62,000 bases of DNA. It comes from Nymphaea colorata (lineage: Eukaryota > Streptophyta > Magnoliopsida > Nymphaeales > Nymphaeaceae). Positions 1 to 12,537 of this stretch are shown here, one piece after another. Below the pieces are notes generated by a model. The model was not told the origin of the DNA. It saw only the letters and a program-made list of their open reading frames with translations, and did not search any database. Numbering within the stretch: the stretch's first letter is position 1; each line of letters opens with the position of its first letter. Made by a program: the position numbers and the translations under genes. The DNA lies in NCBI RefSeq assembly GCF_008831285.2, contig NC_045143.1, forward strand, positions 11,953,214 to 12,015,213, written 5' to 3'.

Positions 1-460
1 AGGGCCAAAACTTTTCCTACCCTTCATCCACACCCTTCCTAACTATATTCTTCACCTTGTCATGCACGCTTCCTAGCTCTATTTTTCATGGCATTCTCCA
101 TCGAGCCTTGGAATCTATCGAGTTTTGTCTCAACTATCATTTTCTCAAACATTTGCAATCGCTCAATCGATCGATCGATCAGTTGACCATCGTCATTCTA
201 TCGTTGTTGGAGACAATAGGTCAATATCTTCAATTTTTTTTGTATTTTTCTACTTTTGTAAACGTTTGTTGTTATTTGTGTTCGCTCTGCCTCTCACACA
301 CACTCTCTCTATGTATCTATATATATCATCCATAAATCATTCATTTCTACCCTTTTTCTTCGGTACTAAGGGTTTTCATAGGTTGGAGTGGAAGAACAGG
401 TCAGCATTCTCAGTTTTTTTCTTCTGTTTTTCTCCTTTTGTAAACAGTTGTTGTTAACTA

Positions 461-569
<109 letters not shown>

Positions 570-925
570 TTGGTATGTTGAAGTCAAAGTAGACCATGGA
601 TTTAACATGAACATTTGTGAAAAAATAAACCTGGTTTAAACTTTTCAATTAAGAAAGTAATCCAATTTTTTCTAATAGAGCATCAATATTTTCTTCTTAA
701 TTGGAAAAAAAAGGAAATCCTAAACTCTAGATGAATTAAATGCAACTATTGAAATGTAAACATCTGCAAGAACACCATGTAGATCATGTATGCATGATGT
801 AGGTCATGACAGGAGTTTTGCAACAACAAAATTTCATATAGCTTTTGATGATGAAAATACAAATCCTGGATTTATAATGAAAGACCCTCAAGGGAAGACC
901 TTACTAAAGATTTCATGCACCAGAG

Positions 926-1144
926 AGAAGATGAGAAGTTTTAGGTTCATGTCTCGTGTACCTGCTGTAGCTAAATCAATCGATGAGCTATTTGTGTCTC
1001 CAAGTTGAGTTGCACATGAGAAAATGTTTGACTGAGTAGAAAGAAGATCAAAAGCTTTAGGTTATGTCTCATGTACCTGCTGTAGCTAAATCAACCGATG
1101 AGCTATTTGTCTCTCCAAGTTGAGCTGCACATGAGAAAACTTTT
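926..1144. repeat. two-copy tandem duplication, period 116 bp
   Basis: Copy 1 starts at 926 and copy 2 at 1042. They share long blocks, for example around the phrase CTGCTGTAGCTAAATCAA, with scattered substitutions and a small indel. The duplicated block includes the end of the short ORF at 790-1008. No function is evident. Confidence 0.85.
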
Positions 1145-1988
1145 GAAAGATAAAGAGCTCGAGAGTGCTGTCAAAAATGGGAAATTTCTCTATCTCATCA
1201 CCATATTATTCCTAATATTGCTAAACAAATCTAACCCTGAAGATAAAACTTTGATGAGATGGTAAAGTTATTCACTGGATTATTTGAATATTTATCATGA
1301 CCCCAACTGAACAGTATTCTTCGGACCTAGGTATACATGTCTATTCATGCTTTGTACATAAGGATGTTTAATTGGAAATTGGACTTCACATGCAAGTTGG
1401 TGTAGGCAAGAAATATCTTTTTTTTTTTTTTCGTAATTGTACAGGATGCAGGATGTTTTGCAACTTTGTGGCTGAGCATTTGAAATATAACTATTTGTCT
1501 TCCTCCAATTAACTAGTACTCTATTTTCAATAACAAAAATTAGCTTCATCTAGAGACCTTGTTTTTTGTGTCGTGCAACTATTACAACATATCCCATTTT
1601 GGCCCAAATTCGCTGCATTTAGACCTTCCAATTTTTGTGTGTGTTTGTATATTCTAATTCTCACTTCTTTCCTCAAAACGTTTGCAGAGGTTTGCTGCGA
1701 CTCCTCTACTAGGAATCACACTTAAACTGGAGAACATCATATCAGATATGTAGCTAAACTTTGACGCTCTGCCAGTAAACAAGCTTTTCCTTGTTCCGTT
1801 GAGCTTTGTATTTTCCTTTCATTTTCCAAATCATTTTCATGAGCATTCCCATTATTGCAAAATCTATATATAAGTGATCGCAATATTGCTTCATGAGCTT
1901 TTCCGGTATTGTTCCTAAATTCATTTTCTTTCATCATTTTTCTACTGCAAAACATGTGATGTAAGAATTCTTTCTTCCTCTTGTTTAT

Positions 1989-2039
1989 GCTAGTGTACTA
2001 TATGAGGCATAACGAGTGCCCTATATAGTACAAACTAGC
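1989..2039. repeat. near-perfect inverted repeat (hairpin)
   Basis: Arms 1989-2009 and 2017-2039 pair with few mismatches around a 7-base loop at 2010-2016. The arm begins GCTAGT and carries GTACTATA. It could be a MITE end or a small hairpin transcript; nothing here distinguishes these. Confidence 0.7.
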
Positions 2040-2948
2040 AAATAGGGGATCTACATATATTTACTCTGAGCCTTCTTGTTACTGAAGAGATCAGCACAGA
2101 AATTTAGTGAATGTTGAGCTCTTCTAGTAGAGCTAGTGAGCATATAGCTTTGCCACACAGTACAGTCTTGCCCCATACCAAAGTTTAGCTCTTAGAACTG
2201 ACCCTACCATGCCAACTACTTGCACCAAATAGAGATACACAACCCCTTACTTTATTTCCAGATTTAACACCTCTCTTTTTCTTGGAAGAAAAACTGTATC
2301 ACCATATTAATGATGCGGTTATTAAAAATGCCTAGCTAGTAAATCAATGTCCTAGTGAAAATTCAGCTAGCTCGCCTCCAATTTTGTGACTGTTCTGGCT
2401 CCAATGGGAATTTTAGGAAAATAGCTCTAGGGAGAATTTGTGTTTCCATTCTACAATGTTGCCATTGATCCCCAAAAATTGGATACATATCTATTGTAAA
2501 ATTAGGGCTAATTTGCCGAATTTCAACTTGTGGAGCAGCAACAGTTTATGGTGATTTGGGTTAAGATATTCAATTTTTAGCCATATGTTGATTGGTTTCG
2601 ATGATCTGTATAGACTTTCTACGACAGAAATTTTCAAGCACATTTTTCTTCCATTAATCAACCTATGAAAGGAATTTCGCCTCTATTTCTACACCACAGT
2701 GCCTCAAAGCCTAACATAGTCCTAGAAGTTTCTCTTGGAGAAAAAGAAAATAAGCCAAGTTAGACATCTTAATCTTTACAACTTCCTCTTTCCTGTGGTG
2801 TTTTGTGTGGTTTTGGTATGGAGCCACACCATAAACATGCATATATTTGTAAACTCAGACTTTCCCCAACTGGTTATAATTAGAAGAGATGAATGTTGCA
2901 TTGATGGCTGGCAGAATATACATAGTATTCAATGACAAAAACTCAGTT

Positions 2949-3152
2949 TTGATGGAAAGGCTTGGAGGTAAATATTTGAGACATGGTAGTAACCTACGTA
3001 CTGTAAAGAAACATTGGGAAGAATCATATAAATGGTTCAGCTCGGGATGTGGTTAGGAGAAAATTGAGAAGTTGGTCGAATGCAAAATAGTAAGTGGGAA
3101 GAACAGTCTATTTTGGACTGATAGGTGGCATGGGGATATACTCATACAATAA
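2949..3152 (+). pseudogene. LINE (L1-type) reverse transcriptase C-terminal remnant
   Basis: One plus-strand frame of 67 codons carries the tryptophan-rich pattern found downstream of the RT core in plant L1 LINEs. A K-Y-L block is followed by H-W-E-E-S-Y-K-W, then G-K-N-S-L-F-W-T-D-R-W-H-G-D. A single TAG (3054-3056) interrupts it and TAA (3150-3152) ends it. Neither the RT catalytic core nor the endonuclease is nearby, so this is a 5'-truncated, decayed scrap. Assignment rests on the W-x-D-x-W spacing and flanking aromatic residues, which I recognise by eye. Confidence 0.6.
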
Positions 3153-3539
3153 ATCATTGGAGAAAATTGTGTTCATAGCAAACCATGTTCCTGATAGATC
3201 CTAGCAAATCTTTAATTAGTGAAACCAAATGACACTTCATTGACTTAATCCCTTCAGCTTCATTCAAGTATTTATGTCTACTCATATTGAGGTATTTTAC
3301 ATAATTTCGCTCTTTCAACTACTAGTTCTTTGATGTTTTCTCCTTTGTAGAGCAATACTGAAGGTGAAATAAAGACATACTATGTTGAAGTGCAAAAAAC
3401 TTTTGAATAATAGTAAGGCTATTGATTGAGTTTGGAAGCACTTAACATTGAATTATATCTTTTCCTAGACATTTAGCTTTTCTTTCTTAAGAAATATAAA
3501 GTTGAGGTGGGAAACATTAGATTCTTTAGGCAGACATTT

Positions 3540-3866
3540 TGAAGACAACACTTAGGCAACAATATCTAATTATTGGGAAAAATTAGGAAAACATCCAATT
3601 ACTTGGTCAAAATATCAAATTACTTGAGTGAGAACATGCAATACTTAGGTGAAATTTGTGAAAATATCTGATGACTTGGGTGCTAAAATTGTGAAAGCAT
3701 CTAATTACTTGGCAAAAATGTATGGTTACTTGGGTGAAAATTGTGAAAGCATCTTACTAGTGTGCAAATATTACAAAAACTTCTGATTGCTGAGGCAAAA
3801 AATTGAACATATCTGATTGCTCAGGAAAAACTTGTGAAAACACCTGATTACTCAAGTGAAAATTAG
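3540..3866. repeat. degenerate tandem repeat, unit about 30-40 bp
   Basis: About ten degenerate units share the core ATTACTTGGGTGAAAA followed by TGTGAAAACATCT. In minus orientation they lie just downstream of the decayed Tat-type integrase at 4255-5340. That is where the intact relative at 54-62 kb has its own 3' UTR tandem repeats, so I read them as the 3' UTR of that dead element. Confidence 0.7.
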
Positions 3867-4254
3867 GAGAGATCCATCCAGATATAGGTTTTGTAAAGAG
3901 TATTGTGAAGGCATTAATCTAATGAGTGGATACATAAAGAAGCTTGAAAATGTTTTTTTGGGTTTGTCTCTGAAATATGTCTTTAAAATGCTGACACAAG
4001 GGAAACTTTTGAAAAATATTTTGGATGATCAATTTTTTAAAAATCTTATGTAAAATGTGGCCCCTTTTCCCCGGGTGGCAGTGTTTGAGATTTGATATGA
4101 CCCTAATGTTTGCTTTGGAAGGAAAATGCCCACTTGTTCATTAAAATGATTTGTCACCATGTAATAATATATGATTGAGATCCATTACTGAATTCATGGA
4201 AGATGATTACAATGACACATTTCATATAAATTTTTTTTATGTTCAATGCATAGA

Positions 4255-5340
4255 TGGGATATGCAAGTTCAACTACACTGCAACAATCAATCAGTCAGAA
4301 TTACTGGAGAGAACTTCTTTGATCATATAAGGTTTTTCACAATTTGGAGCCCATTTTTCATGCAAACAACTCTAGTTATCAAAAAACCAAGTCATTCACT
4401 CGAAATCTCATTTCAATGACAGAATTGGTGATACTGCCTAGTGACTCTTTTCTAATAAGATTTTGCACGCTCTATAGCTTGTAGTCTCTTTTCCTATAGT
4501 ATGTCCAACCATAACATTCTTTTGCTTGGTATTGAATGAAGGGTAGTTTTGTTAATCACACAAATTTTAGGGTTTGCTTTAGTACATGGAAAGGTAAGAC
4601 TACATCTACCCTGCATACTAATTCAGCAAGGATATGGTTGAAGTTCTAATAGGTACAATATGCCCATAAAAAATGTAGATTTCATTCAAGTCACACCTTG
4701 TCTTTATGGTACTTTTAAATATATGAATTAAAATATTGTTAGTGGCCTTTGTTTGGTTGTTTCCTTAGAGGTAGTCGGGGGCTTAAAAATCATGAGGAAT
4801 TCTGAACTTTGTGCAAAAAGATTTTATCTTTTCATTCTTCAAGTGAGTACCATTATCTAGCACAATGTCATGTTGTGATTCTTACAGATGAATGAGATGG
4901 TGTCTTCCTTCCACAATTCACAAAGCGATGTTTCTACTTATTAAAATATTCAAATATGTGAATAAGTGCTTATAGCCACTAGCAGCAGAAGGAATAATGG
5001 GGCCTACTCCAACGAGGTCTCCAAATGCAGAATGGCCAAGGAGGACGATAGGATGTTGACATGTTATCAGGCCAACAATGGCTGATGCATTCATCTGGCA
5101 TTTCATATATCTCTTCACATATTTATAAAAATATTACCACATAGATTGCCAATTAGTATTGTATTCAAAGGATTTGTTTTATGGGAGTCTAATAACTAAT
5201 GTGGCCCCAACATAAGCCTTCATGAGCTTCTTTAACAATTTTTGCTGCCTCTTCCTTGCCAAGACATCAAGTATATTGTGAGTTAAAACCTCTTGTATAG
5301 AATAGATCGACCAAAATGAAGTGTTACAAGAATATTCACT
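4255..5340 (-). pseudogene. decayed Tat-type Ty3/gypsy integrase
   Basis: On the minus strand this aligns by eye, block after block, with the better-preserved integrase at 55.05-56.35 kb. The zinc-binding and core start are near 5100-5300. The G-P-I-x-P-x-A-x-x-G-x-K-Y block is visible in a 66-codon open stretch at 4918-5118. The block matching the second catalytic Asp region is near 4830-4870, and the C-terminal domain runs to about 4255. Frame is lost repeatedly. No RT or gag remains to the right, and the tandem repeats at 3540-3866 lie on its 3' side. It is an old, non-functional copy of the same lineage as the element at the right end of the window. Confidence 0.75.
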
Positions 5341-5627
5341 AGTTAAGGAATACTAGGAGCTCTAAGGTTCACAAATCTAAAGAAAATGCTGGCATAGAAC
5401 GTAACTTTTAGGAAGTTAGGACAATAACAACATAGTCTAAACGGACATAGACTGGTCCTATCACAATCGCTAGTTTATTTACATGTGCAATTTTGAGGTT
5501 TCACTTGCAACCGATGGGAAAAGATTGCTACTCTCCTTTATTCATTGAATAGAGATGGAATGTCTTTGGTACGAGGATCAGTCACTCCAGATACCTTTAT
5601 CCAAGGTAACCAATCCAATGTCCAAAC

Positions 5628-6534
5628 CTATGTCACCAAGGTGCGTGGTGCGGGTGCCGGTACGGCACGTCTCAAAAAAATTAGGTGCGGCGGTGCGGTA
5701 AAGATATTTTATTATTATTATTATTATTAATTTTTCGTAGAAATTGAATAACACATATCTCTTGTTTGTGCAAAAGGAATTTGCATCTATCGATCTTAAA
5801 ATCAAAATAGCGAAAGCTTGCGCTCTTCACTGCCGATAGTCGACACAAATATTGGTCTCTTAAGGTGTTTCATGGTCTTGAGTTTTGACTATAGAAATAT
5901 AATTTTGGAAACAAAACTCTGCCATAAATTGGAATTACAATGAAAATTTCAGTTTTAGTGTCCTTTTGTGTTTTTTGTGTTTAGCAGCCTCAAACTTTGT
6001 TTTCAAATTTGAAAATTATGCTTTTAATATAAAAAATTAAAATTTTAGAATTAATGAATTAAAACCATCATAGCATTTGTTAAAGAGATATGAAAAAATT
6101 TTAACCATTTGAAATCATAATTCCACTCCTTAACATTGAATTACAATTATGAAATTTTAATTCAAGATTTTGATGCCGCAATTCTCATTTCATTTTTATC
6201 CAGAATTTCAAATTCTGACTTGGTGGACACCCTTGCAGTCTACATGTATAAAACACGCAACCTCTATAACATTAAACTTAAAAAAATAATAATGTGATGA
6301 GTACGTTTCCATGCCATTAAATGTGAACACACTGCTCAAAAAAATTCTGACGCCCTCTCTCCTCTCTCCTGCACTCTCTCTCCTCTCCCTACCGCCCTCT
6401 CCCCTAAACTCTCTCTCTCCCGCAGTCTTCCCCTGCACTCTCTCTCTCCCGCAGTCTGTCTCTTCCACAGGTGCAGTTTTGGTGCGCACCATAGGTGAAT
6501 CCGCACCCGCGTCGACTGCACCCTGGTGACAGAG
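5628..6534. mobile_element. non-autonomous hAT-like DNA transposon, 907 bp
   Basis: The ends form a terminal inverted repeat: CTATGTCACCAAGGTGC at the left and the complement of CTCTGTCACCAGGGTGC at the right, 15 of 17 matching. It is flanked by a perfect 8-bp direct repeat, GTCCAAAC, at 5620-5627 and 6535-6542. An 8-bp duplication is the hAT hallmark. Subterminal GTGCGG-type motifs occur near both ends (5641-5700 and 6478-6520), also usual for plant hATs. The interior holds an ATT microsatellite (about 5710-5729) and a CT-rich tract (about 6350-6470). No transposase is present. Confidence 0.85.
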
Positions 6535-6542
6535 GTCCAAAC

Positions 6543-9055
6543 TACTTAATGTAATGCATAAGATTCCAATTATTGTGTTCAAACCTAGATTGCAATGTGT
6601 AACAAGTAGTGCATATTCTCATAGAATTTCGAAATGGAAATTGAGTTTAGAACACTAACTGAACCTTAGGGCGGGTCACAAAGTTAGCAGGGTGCGTATG
6701 TCACCATGGGTCATATTATGCAATCTTAAGACTATATGGCATTTGAGCTTTTGAAAATGAATTGCAAGCATGATGTAAAACTCATGCACGGAAGTAGACC
6801 TTCAAAGAAACTTTAGAAAATGTATTTGAAACCAAGTGTGAAAATGGAAATTCAGAAATCACTTGCAAAGCTGATTTTAAAAATCATATTGGAAATCAAC
6901 TTGACAGCGAATTTTGTAAGAAATTTGGCCAAAGCAAAGAAGTTATAGAAAACATTATGCTTGTTCCATAGTATAGCCTACAAGGTGCTAAAGTTTTCAA
7001 CACTCACCATGTACAACTCTCCAAACTATTACAGAGGTCAGGCCAAACCCACTTAGCTTCCTAAAGGATGGTGAGTGTTCGAATAATATTCATGTTGACC
7101 AACTTGTGAATGATTGAAAATAATAAGTGTGTATGTTACATGACAAACCATTCTACATAGCCAATCATAAAAAAAAAACAAAAAACAAAAAAACAAAAAA
7201 AAACTACATGCCAAGCATACTTTGCTAGAAAGAGTGGGACATGTATGCATTATGGGATTGTCTGATACATGCAGAGTCATAGAGAAGTTTCCTTAGTTTG
7301 TGTGTGTTTTTCCAATATAAGCTTAGGAAAATCATATGCTTGTATGAATCAAAATCATAATGTAACATGACATGAGAGCTAAAAAATGGATGAAAATATG
7401 CTAAACAGGAGTGGAAAATGTTGACAAATAATGACATGTTTTAATCCAATGCCTATGGAACTGAATTCACGCTATATGGATGCCACTATGTTTGTTATGA
7501 AATTCACTAAGATAGGTGGACTCCAAAATAATGGATAAGACACCTTAGGATGACTTTGAATTTTAGGAAGGCCTATTACCCACGTGAAGGATGGCTAAAC
7601 TAATGATAATAAGTAGAAATCTTGCCTCAACACATGTGAGAAAGCAAATGAGCAAGACAACACCTAACTTGTTAACAAAATGTAACATAGCATGAAGTAA
7701 ATATGACAATGGCCTAGAATCGGTATAAAACAAGCACAAAACTTTGTGAAAATTGATGTAAACCCTCTGTGTGCATGAAAAAGAAGCTCAGACATTGAAC
7801 TGGCTATGCCTATCCTAAACGAGGAGTAAGATGTCAAACTGGCTCGCCAAAATGTGTGTTTTCTGCAAATTGGAAAGCTGTAACATATGACCAATGGATG
7901 GGGTTTGGAATGGTGGAAAACCTATCAAACGGGGTTGGATGAACCTAAAACATGGTGGACATATTCTCTACATATCATAAAAAAGTTCCAAGTACTCATT
8001 TAGCCAATCTATTCTAGAGTTTTTGTCGTTGATGCACCTAACTTATTACAACAAACTAAGTTTCTACTATAAAAACTGCAGTAGTCCTATTCTGCAGCCA
8101 AATTTGGTATGGGGTAAAGAAGGGCAAACAACACTGGTTTCACCCAAATTTTGGGCTGTTGAGGTTTTGTACATGTGAAAACCGACAAGATACAGGTTGT
8201 CAAAAGGGCTTCTAGACTGGAAGCTATGACACCACAAACCTAGTGCAGAAATATAGTTATAGCAGAAAATCATATACATAACATGGGTCTAACATAAGGT
8301 GGTTGATAGGGTGTGACTAACCTGATGACTTGAGAATGAATTCCAAAAACTTTGGTATACTTTTTTCATGCAAAGCGAAGGTGCCCAAACAAAGAAACTT
8401 GAAAACTAACCTTTGGTTATATTGAAGGTCAAAGAAACCATGACAAAATCTTAACATGTATGAGAACAAAATGGACTCAAGGATAGAGTAAAACACCTTA
8501 GATTAAACTTAAATTTGGTGAAGTGTCTTAAGACATGGGAGAAACCAATGGTTTCTACAGATTTGAAAAGGATTTATGAAACTTGAATTATCGAGTTCCT
8601 ACATTAACCAAATTTCAGGACCTGCTTTCTGTGATCTGTAAATTGTATAAATCCGGTAATAGGGAATTGATTGAATAGGGAACAAAAACAACTCCAAATG
8701 TTATGAAAATTGGTGGGAAAAACTAGAGCATGTTTGGAGAAATCAGACATTTTTATGGTTTTTGGAAACAACTCATGGATTGGGAACTAGGTTTCCAAAA
8801 TAGGTGAAAATCCAAAATTTCATAATTGAGTTTTTAGATTGCCCTAAAGAACATAAGGTCCTAAAACGTGGAAACTTGATGCAAATTGATTTCTAAATGT
8901 TTGATAAATGATAGATCTATGAAAGAAAACATGTTCAAGTTAAAAATGAATAAAATGTGGTGTAAGCAATGCATGAAAACATGGGATAACAAGGACATAA
9001 CATGCCTATTACAAGCACATAACAACTTTGTGAAATTAAGAACTTAGGTGCATAA
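6543..9055. other. stretch with no recognised gene
   Basis: AT-rich sequence into which the chromovirus at 9056 inserted. An A-rich CA-interrupted tract lies at 7167-7203. Only short scattered ORFs occur, none with a recognisable motif. It may be old retroelement LTR or UTR sequence, but I cannot show that. Confidence 0.5.
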
Positions 9056-9461
9056 TGTTCCCCTGTGTCTGGGAGTCTGTACAGTCCTTTGCTTTGTTTT
9101 GCATTGTGCTTCCTTTGCTTATGTTGAGTCATTTGCTTATGCATGTTTACTTGTAAGGGAGTACCCTCCCACCGGTCTAAGTGTCAAGTATTGGGATTTC
9201 TTGTTTTGGGTGGTCGGCATGAGAATCCTGTAAGAGGCCTCGGTCATCCTATATAAATAAAGTCGAGATCATTCTCCTTGCTTATCTTTCTCGTGATGTA
9301 CTAATTTTTCAAGCGAATACATTGCGAGATTTCTTTATTCACAAGCATTCTTTATACATTTGTTTTCTCAAACTACCTTTGCACCCCGTTCAACGGTTTG
9401 AAGGCTTGCGGCAATCAGGTTCTTGCCGCGCCGCACGGACCGAAGTTGTCAGCCCGTGACA
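9056..9461 (+). repeat. chromovirus 5' LTR
   Basis: Begins TGTTCC and ends GTGACA. It is collinear with the 3' LTR at 14092-14497 with no length difference. The promoter TATA element is intact here (9250-9259). Confidence 0.95.
9250..9259 (+). promoter_or_regulatory. LTR TATA box
   Basis: TATATAAATA lies about 210 bp before the LTR end, a normal place for the RNA start that divides U3 from R. The matching place in the 3' LTR (14286-14295) reads TATATAAGTA, so that copy has decayed. Confidence 0.75.
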
Positions 9462-9463
9462 AC

Positions 9464-9477
9464 TGGTATCAGAGCCC
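9464..9477 (+). promoter_or_regulatory. primer-binding site, tRNA-iMet type
   Basis: TGGTATCAGAGCCC lies two bases after the LTR. It is complementary to the 3' end of plant initiator methionine tRNA, the usual minus-strand primer of chromoviruses. Confidence 0.95.
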
Positions 9478-9645
9478 AGGTTCGGCAATCTGGAGAAGCG
9501 GTTGGATAGTCGGTGTAGAATTACACGCCGACGATCGTTGATCGAAAGAGACCTCCGACGATCGTTGATCGAAGAGGAAGAAGCTCTGGCGACTTAATAC
9601 AATCTGCGAAGTGCCAAGGGCAAGGGGGTAGCCCATTCTGACGAG

Positions 9646-10698
9646 ATGGGTACATCCCAGGGTCAGGAGGACCTGACCGAGATGGTGAACAAGCTGGCTA
9701 CCGACGTAACTACTCATGAAGAAGCGTTGGGTAATGCAGTTGAGTCCTTCGGGGAAATGAAGGACGAGATGAAGGTACTGCAGGAACAAGTGGCCATGAA
9801 TCGGGCACTGACTGACACAGTGACCGCGTTACAAGCTGAAGTCAAGGAACTTCAGGTAAAGAACCACACACTACAGCGACAGATCTCTGTAGGTGGAGGT
9901 GACGATCGGCCAGCGAGGGTCGACGTTCAGAGACTAGCTAAATACAACGGAACTCGGGATAGTCGAGTGATCGACAACTTTTTATTCCAAGTAGAGTATT
10001 ACCTGGACTTGCAAGGCGTTATGAGGGACGACCTTCAAGTCAAGACTGCGGCTATGTTGCTAGAGGGCGATGTTGTGGCATGGTGGAGAAGGAAAAGCCT
10101 CGACATTCAGAAGGGGATCTACACAATAGACACTTTCGATGATTTTCAGCGAGAGTTAAGAACTTACTTCATGCCCCCGAATGCAACACGCCATGCCTAT
10201 CGGATGGTTGGTGAACTGAAACATATTGGATCCTTGTGAGATTACGTAAGGGCCTATCAAAAGTTGATGTTAGATGTGCCAGATATGCAAGAACAAGATA
10301 AATTGAACTGGTTTATTTTGGGACTTCAGTCGTGGGCACAATCCGAAGTGGAAAGGAGTAATCCAGAGACCTTGGAGGATGCTTATGTGGTAGCATAACG
10401 TTTGGCTGATACTCAGCGCAAGAGCTACACTAACGCCTTCAAGCCGTCGAGGAAGCCTGACCATGGAGAAAAGAAAGAGGATCGAAGGGAACGGAAAGAT
10501 GAACCATCAACTCAGCGCCAAGTCAAAAGGAAAACTTCCTTTCGCAGAAATGACAACTCTCAGAATAGAGTGTTGAAATGTTGGTTTTGCGATGGTAATC
10601 ACTTAGGGAGGCAATGTCCAAAGCGTGTAAACAGGAACAATCAAGCAAGCTCTTCAAGACAATTTGCTAATGCGGCACAAGGTGAAGAAAGGGAATGA
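9646..10698 (+). pseudogene. gag: chromovirus gag
   Basis: ATG at 9646 is the first in-frame start after the PBS. The first 90 residues are predicted coiled coil (long heptads with K-E-L-Q). The retrotransposon gag core follows, with Y-N-G-T-R-D, M-L-L-E-G-D and the A-W-W block. Near the end is a zinc knuckle C-W-F-C-D-G-N-H-L-G-R-Q-C (C-x2-C-x3-H-x4-C), the spacing common in plant chromoviruses. The product packages element RNA in cytoplasmic particles. In-frame stops are TGA 10237-10239, TAA 10396-10398 and TGA 10696-10698. The frame resumes unchanged after each, so they are point mutations rather than gene ends. Confidence 0.9.
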
Positions 10699-10704
10699 CC
10701 AAAG

Positions 10705-12537
10705 ATGGGTGCACTTCAACTTCTGAACACCATAAAAAGGGAAGAAAAAGTAAAGGTGACAGCGACACCTTCTAACGAGCTCATGTACTTGGAAATCCTG
10801 GTAAATGGAAGGTCTACCCTGGCTATGGTAGACACGGGAGCCACACATAACTTTGTCTCAGTTGAGAAGGCGAGGGGACTAGGCCTAAACCTTGAGAGGG
10901 GAGAGTTACGCATGAAGGCGGTGAACTCAGAGGCCAAACCCATACACGGAGTGGCCCGTGATGCAGTTGTGAAGATTGAGAGTTGGTCAGGAAGGGCCAA
11001 CTTCTCGATGGTCCCGATGGATGATTTCTGGATGATCCTAGGCATAGAGCTCCTCAATACAGCGAAAATGGTTCCAATGCCGCACCTATGGAGTATCAGT
11101 ATCATGGACAAGAAGTCCCCTTGTATGGTTCCAGTAACATCGATAAAGAGGGATAAGGGTAAAGCCGCAATGATATCTGCCCTTCAGTTGAAGAAAGGCC
11201 TCAAGCACGGTGAAGATACGTACTTGGTGGCAATCAGAGAAGTGACTAATGACTCCCCTGGTTTGGTCCCAGAGGCGCTTGCGCCTGTCTTAGCGGAATT
11301 CACTGGAACAATGCCTGCGGAGCTCCCTAGACGGCTGCCACCTCGACGTGAGGTGGATCATGTCATCGAACTCCTTCCTAGTGCCAAACCCCCAGCAATT
11401 GCACCATATCAAATGGCCCCTGTAGAATTAAGAGAACTTCAGTGACAGTTGAACGAAATGCTAGCTGGAGGTATAATCAGACCCTCCAAAGCTCCTTTTG
11501 GTACACCAGTGTTATTCCAAGCGAAGCATGATGGCTCCAAAAGGCTATGTGTAGATTATCGAACGTTGAACAAGGTAACGGTGAAGAACAAGTACCCCTT
11601 ACCTTTGATTGCAGATCTGTTTGATCAACTGGGCGAAGCTCAAGTGTTTTCCAAGTGAGACCTCAGATCAGGATATTGGCAAGTTCGGATTGTTGACGGC
11701 GACGAGCTAAAGACCACTTGCGTCACTCGCTACGATGCCTTTGAATTCTTGGTATTGCAGTTCGGGTTGACGAATGCCCCAGCCACTTTTTCGACTCTAA
11801 TGAACAAGATATTCTACCCGTACTTAGATAAGTTCGTGGTAGTCTATCTTGATGACATTGTAGTGTACAGCAGCTCCATGAGGGACCATGTGGAACACTT
11901 GCGGACAGTGTTCAAGGTATTAAAGGAAAATGAACTCTATGTGAAGCGCGAGAAGTACCTATTCGGCGAACCGGAAATCAGTTTTCTTGGTCACATCGTG
12001 GGAAAAGGTCAGCTGCGAATGGACACAGAAAAGGTAAGGGCAATTCAAGACTAGAAACCACCAACCAATGTACCAGAACTACGTTTTTTTCTCGGTTTGG
12101 AAAATTACTATCGACGATTCATTGAGGGGTATTCTTTGATAACTGTGCCTCTCACTGATTTGCTAAAGAAAAACCGAACTTGGGCTTGGGAAGAGCTCGA
12201 AGAAGATACCTTCGAGAAGTTGAAGAGGGCCCTGACGCAGGAGCCTCTGCTCAGGTTGCCCGACCACACAAGGAAATTTGAAGTACACATGGATGCATCG
12301 GATTTTGCCATTGGCGGAGTTTTGATGCAGGAAGGTCATCCAATCGCCTATGAGAGTCGGAAGCTGAAAGACGCGGAGCGACGGTACTCCGTGCACGAAA
12401 GGGAAATGACGGCCATTATTCATTTCCTTCGCACATGGAGACATTACTTATTGGGGTCTCAATTCATGGTAAAGATTGATAATGTAGCCACAAGGTACTT
12501 CCAGACTCAAAAGAAGTTTCGTCCGAAGCAGGTTCGA
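10705..12537 (+). pseudogene. pol: chromovirus protease - reverse transcriptase - RNase H
   Basis: Same frame as gag. The aspartic protease active site is D-T-G-A-T-H-N-F near 10831. RT follows, with R-x-C-V-D-Y-R (about 11545), D-L-R-S-G-Y-W (about 11660) and the catalytic Y-L-D-D near 11847. RNase H starts with H-M-D-A-S-D near 12288 and has the E-R-x-Y-x-x-H-E-x-E block. Stops: TGA 11443-11445, TGA 11656-11658, TAG 12052-12054. At about 12531-12538 the sequence jumps from the F-x-T-Q-K-K segment straight to D-A-L-S-R-K. The end of RNase H and the tether (about 28 residues in relatives) are missing, and the frame shifts by one. Confidence 0.92.

Larger units (their letters stand above)
570..2940. 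other. stretch with no recognised gene
   Basis: AT-rich sequence. The longest plausible frame is a 72-codon plus-strand ORF at 790-1008; I do not recognise its product, and its 3' half lies in the tandem duplication at 926-1144. A 12-T run lies near 1420 and a hairpin at 1989-2039. I see nothing else that can be named. Confidence 0.5.

Noticed and set aside
790-1008. 72-codon ORF as a host gene
   Set aside because: No recognised motif, partly inside a local duplication, no upstream context.
6311-6529. Leu/Ser/Pro ORFs in the CT-rich tract
   Set aside because: Low complexity within the hAT-like element.
9464-9477. tRNA-Met-like sequence as a tRNA gene
   Set aside because: Only the 3' acceptor complement is present; it is a primer-binding site. 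The same holds for 38159-38170.
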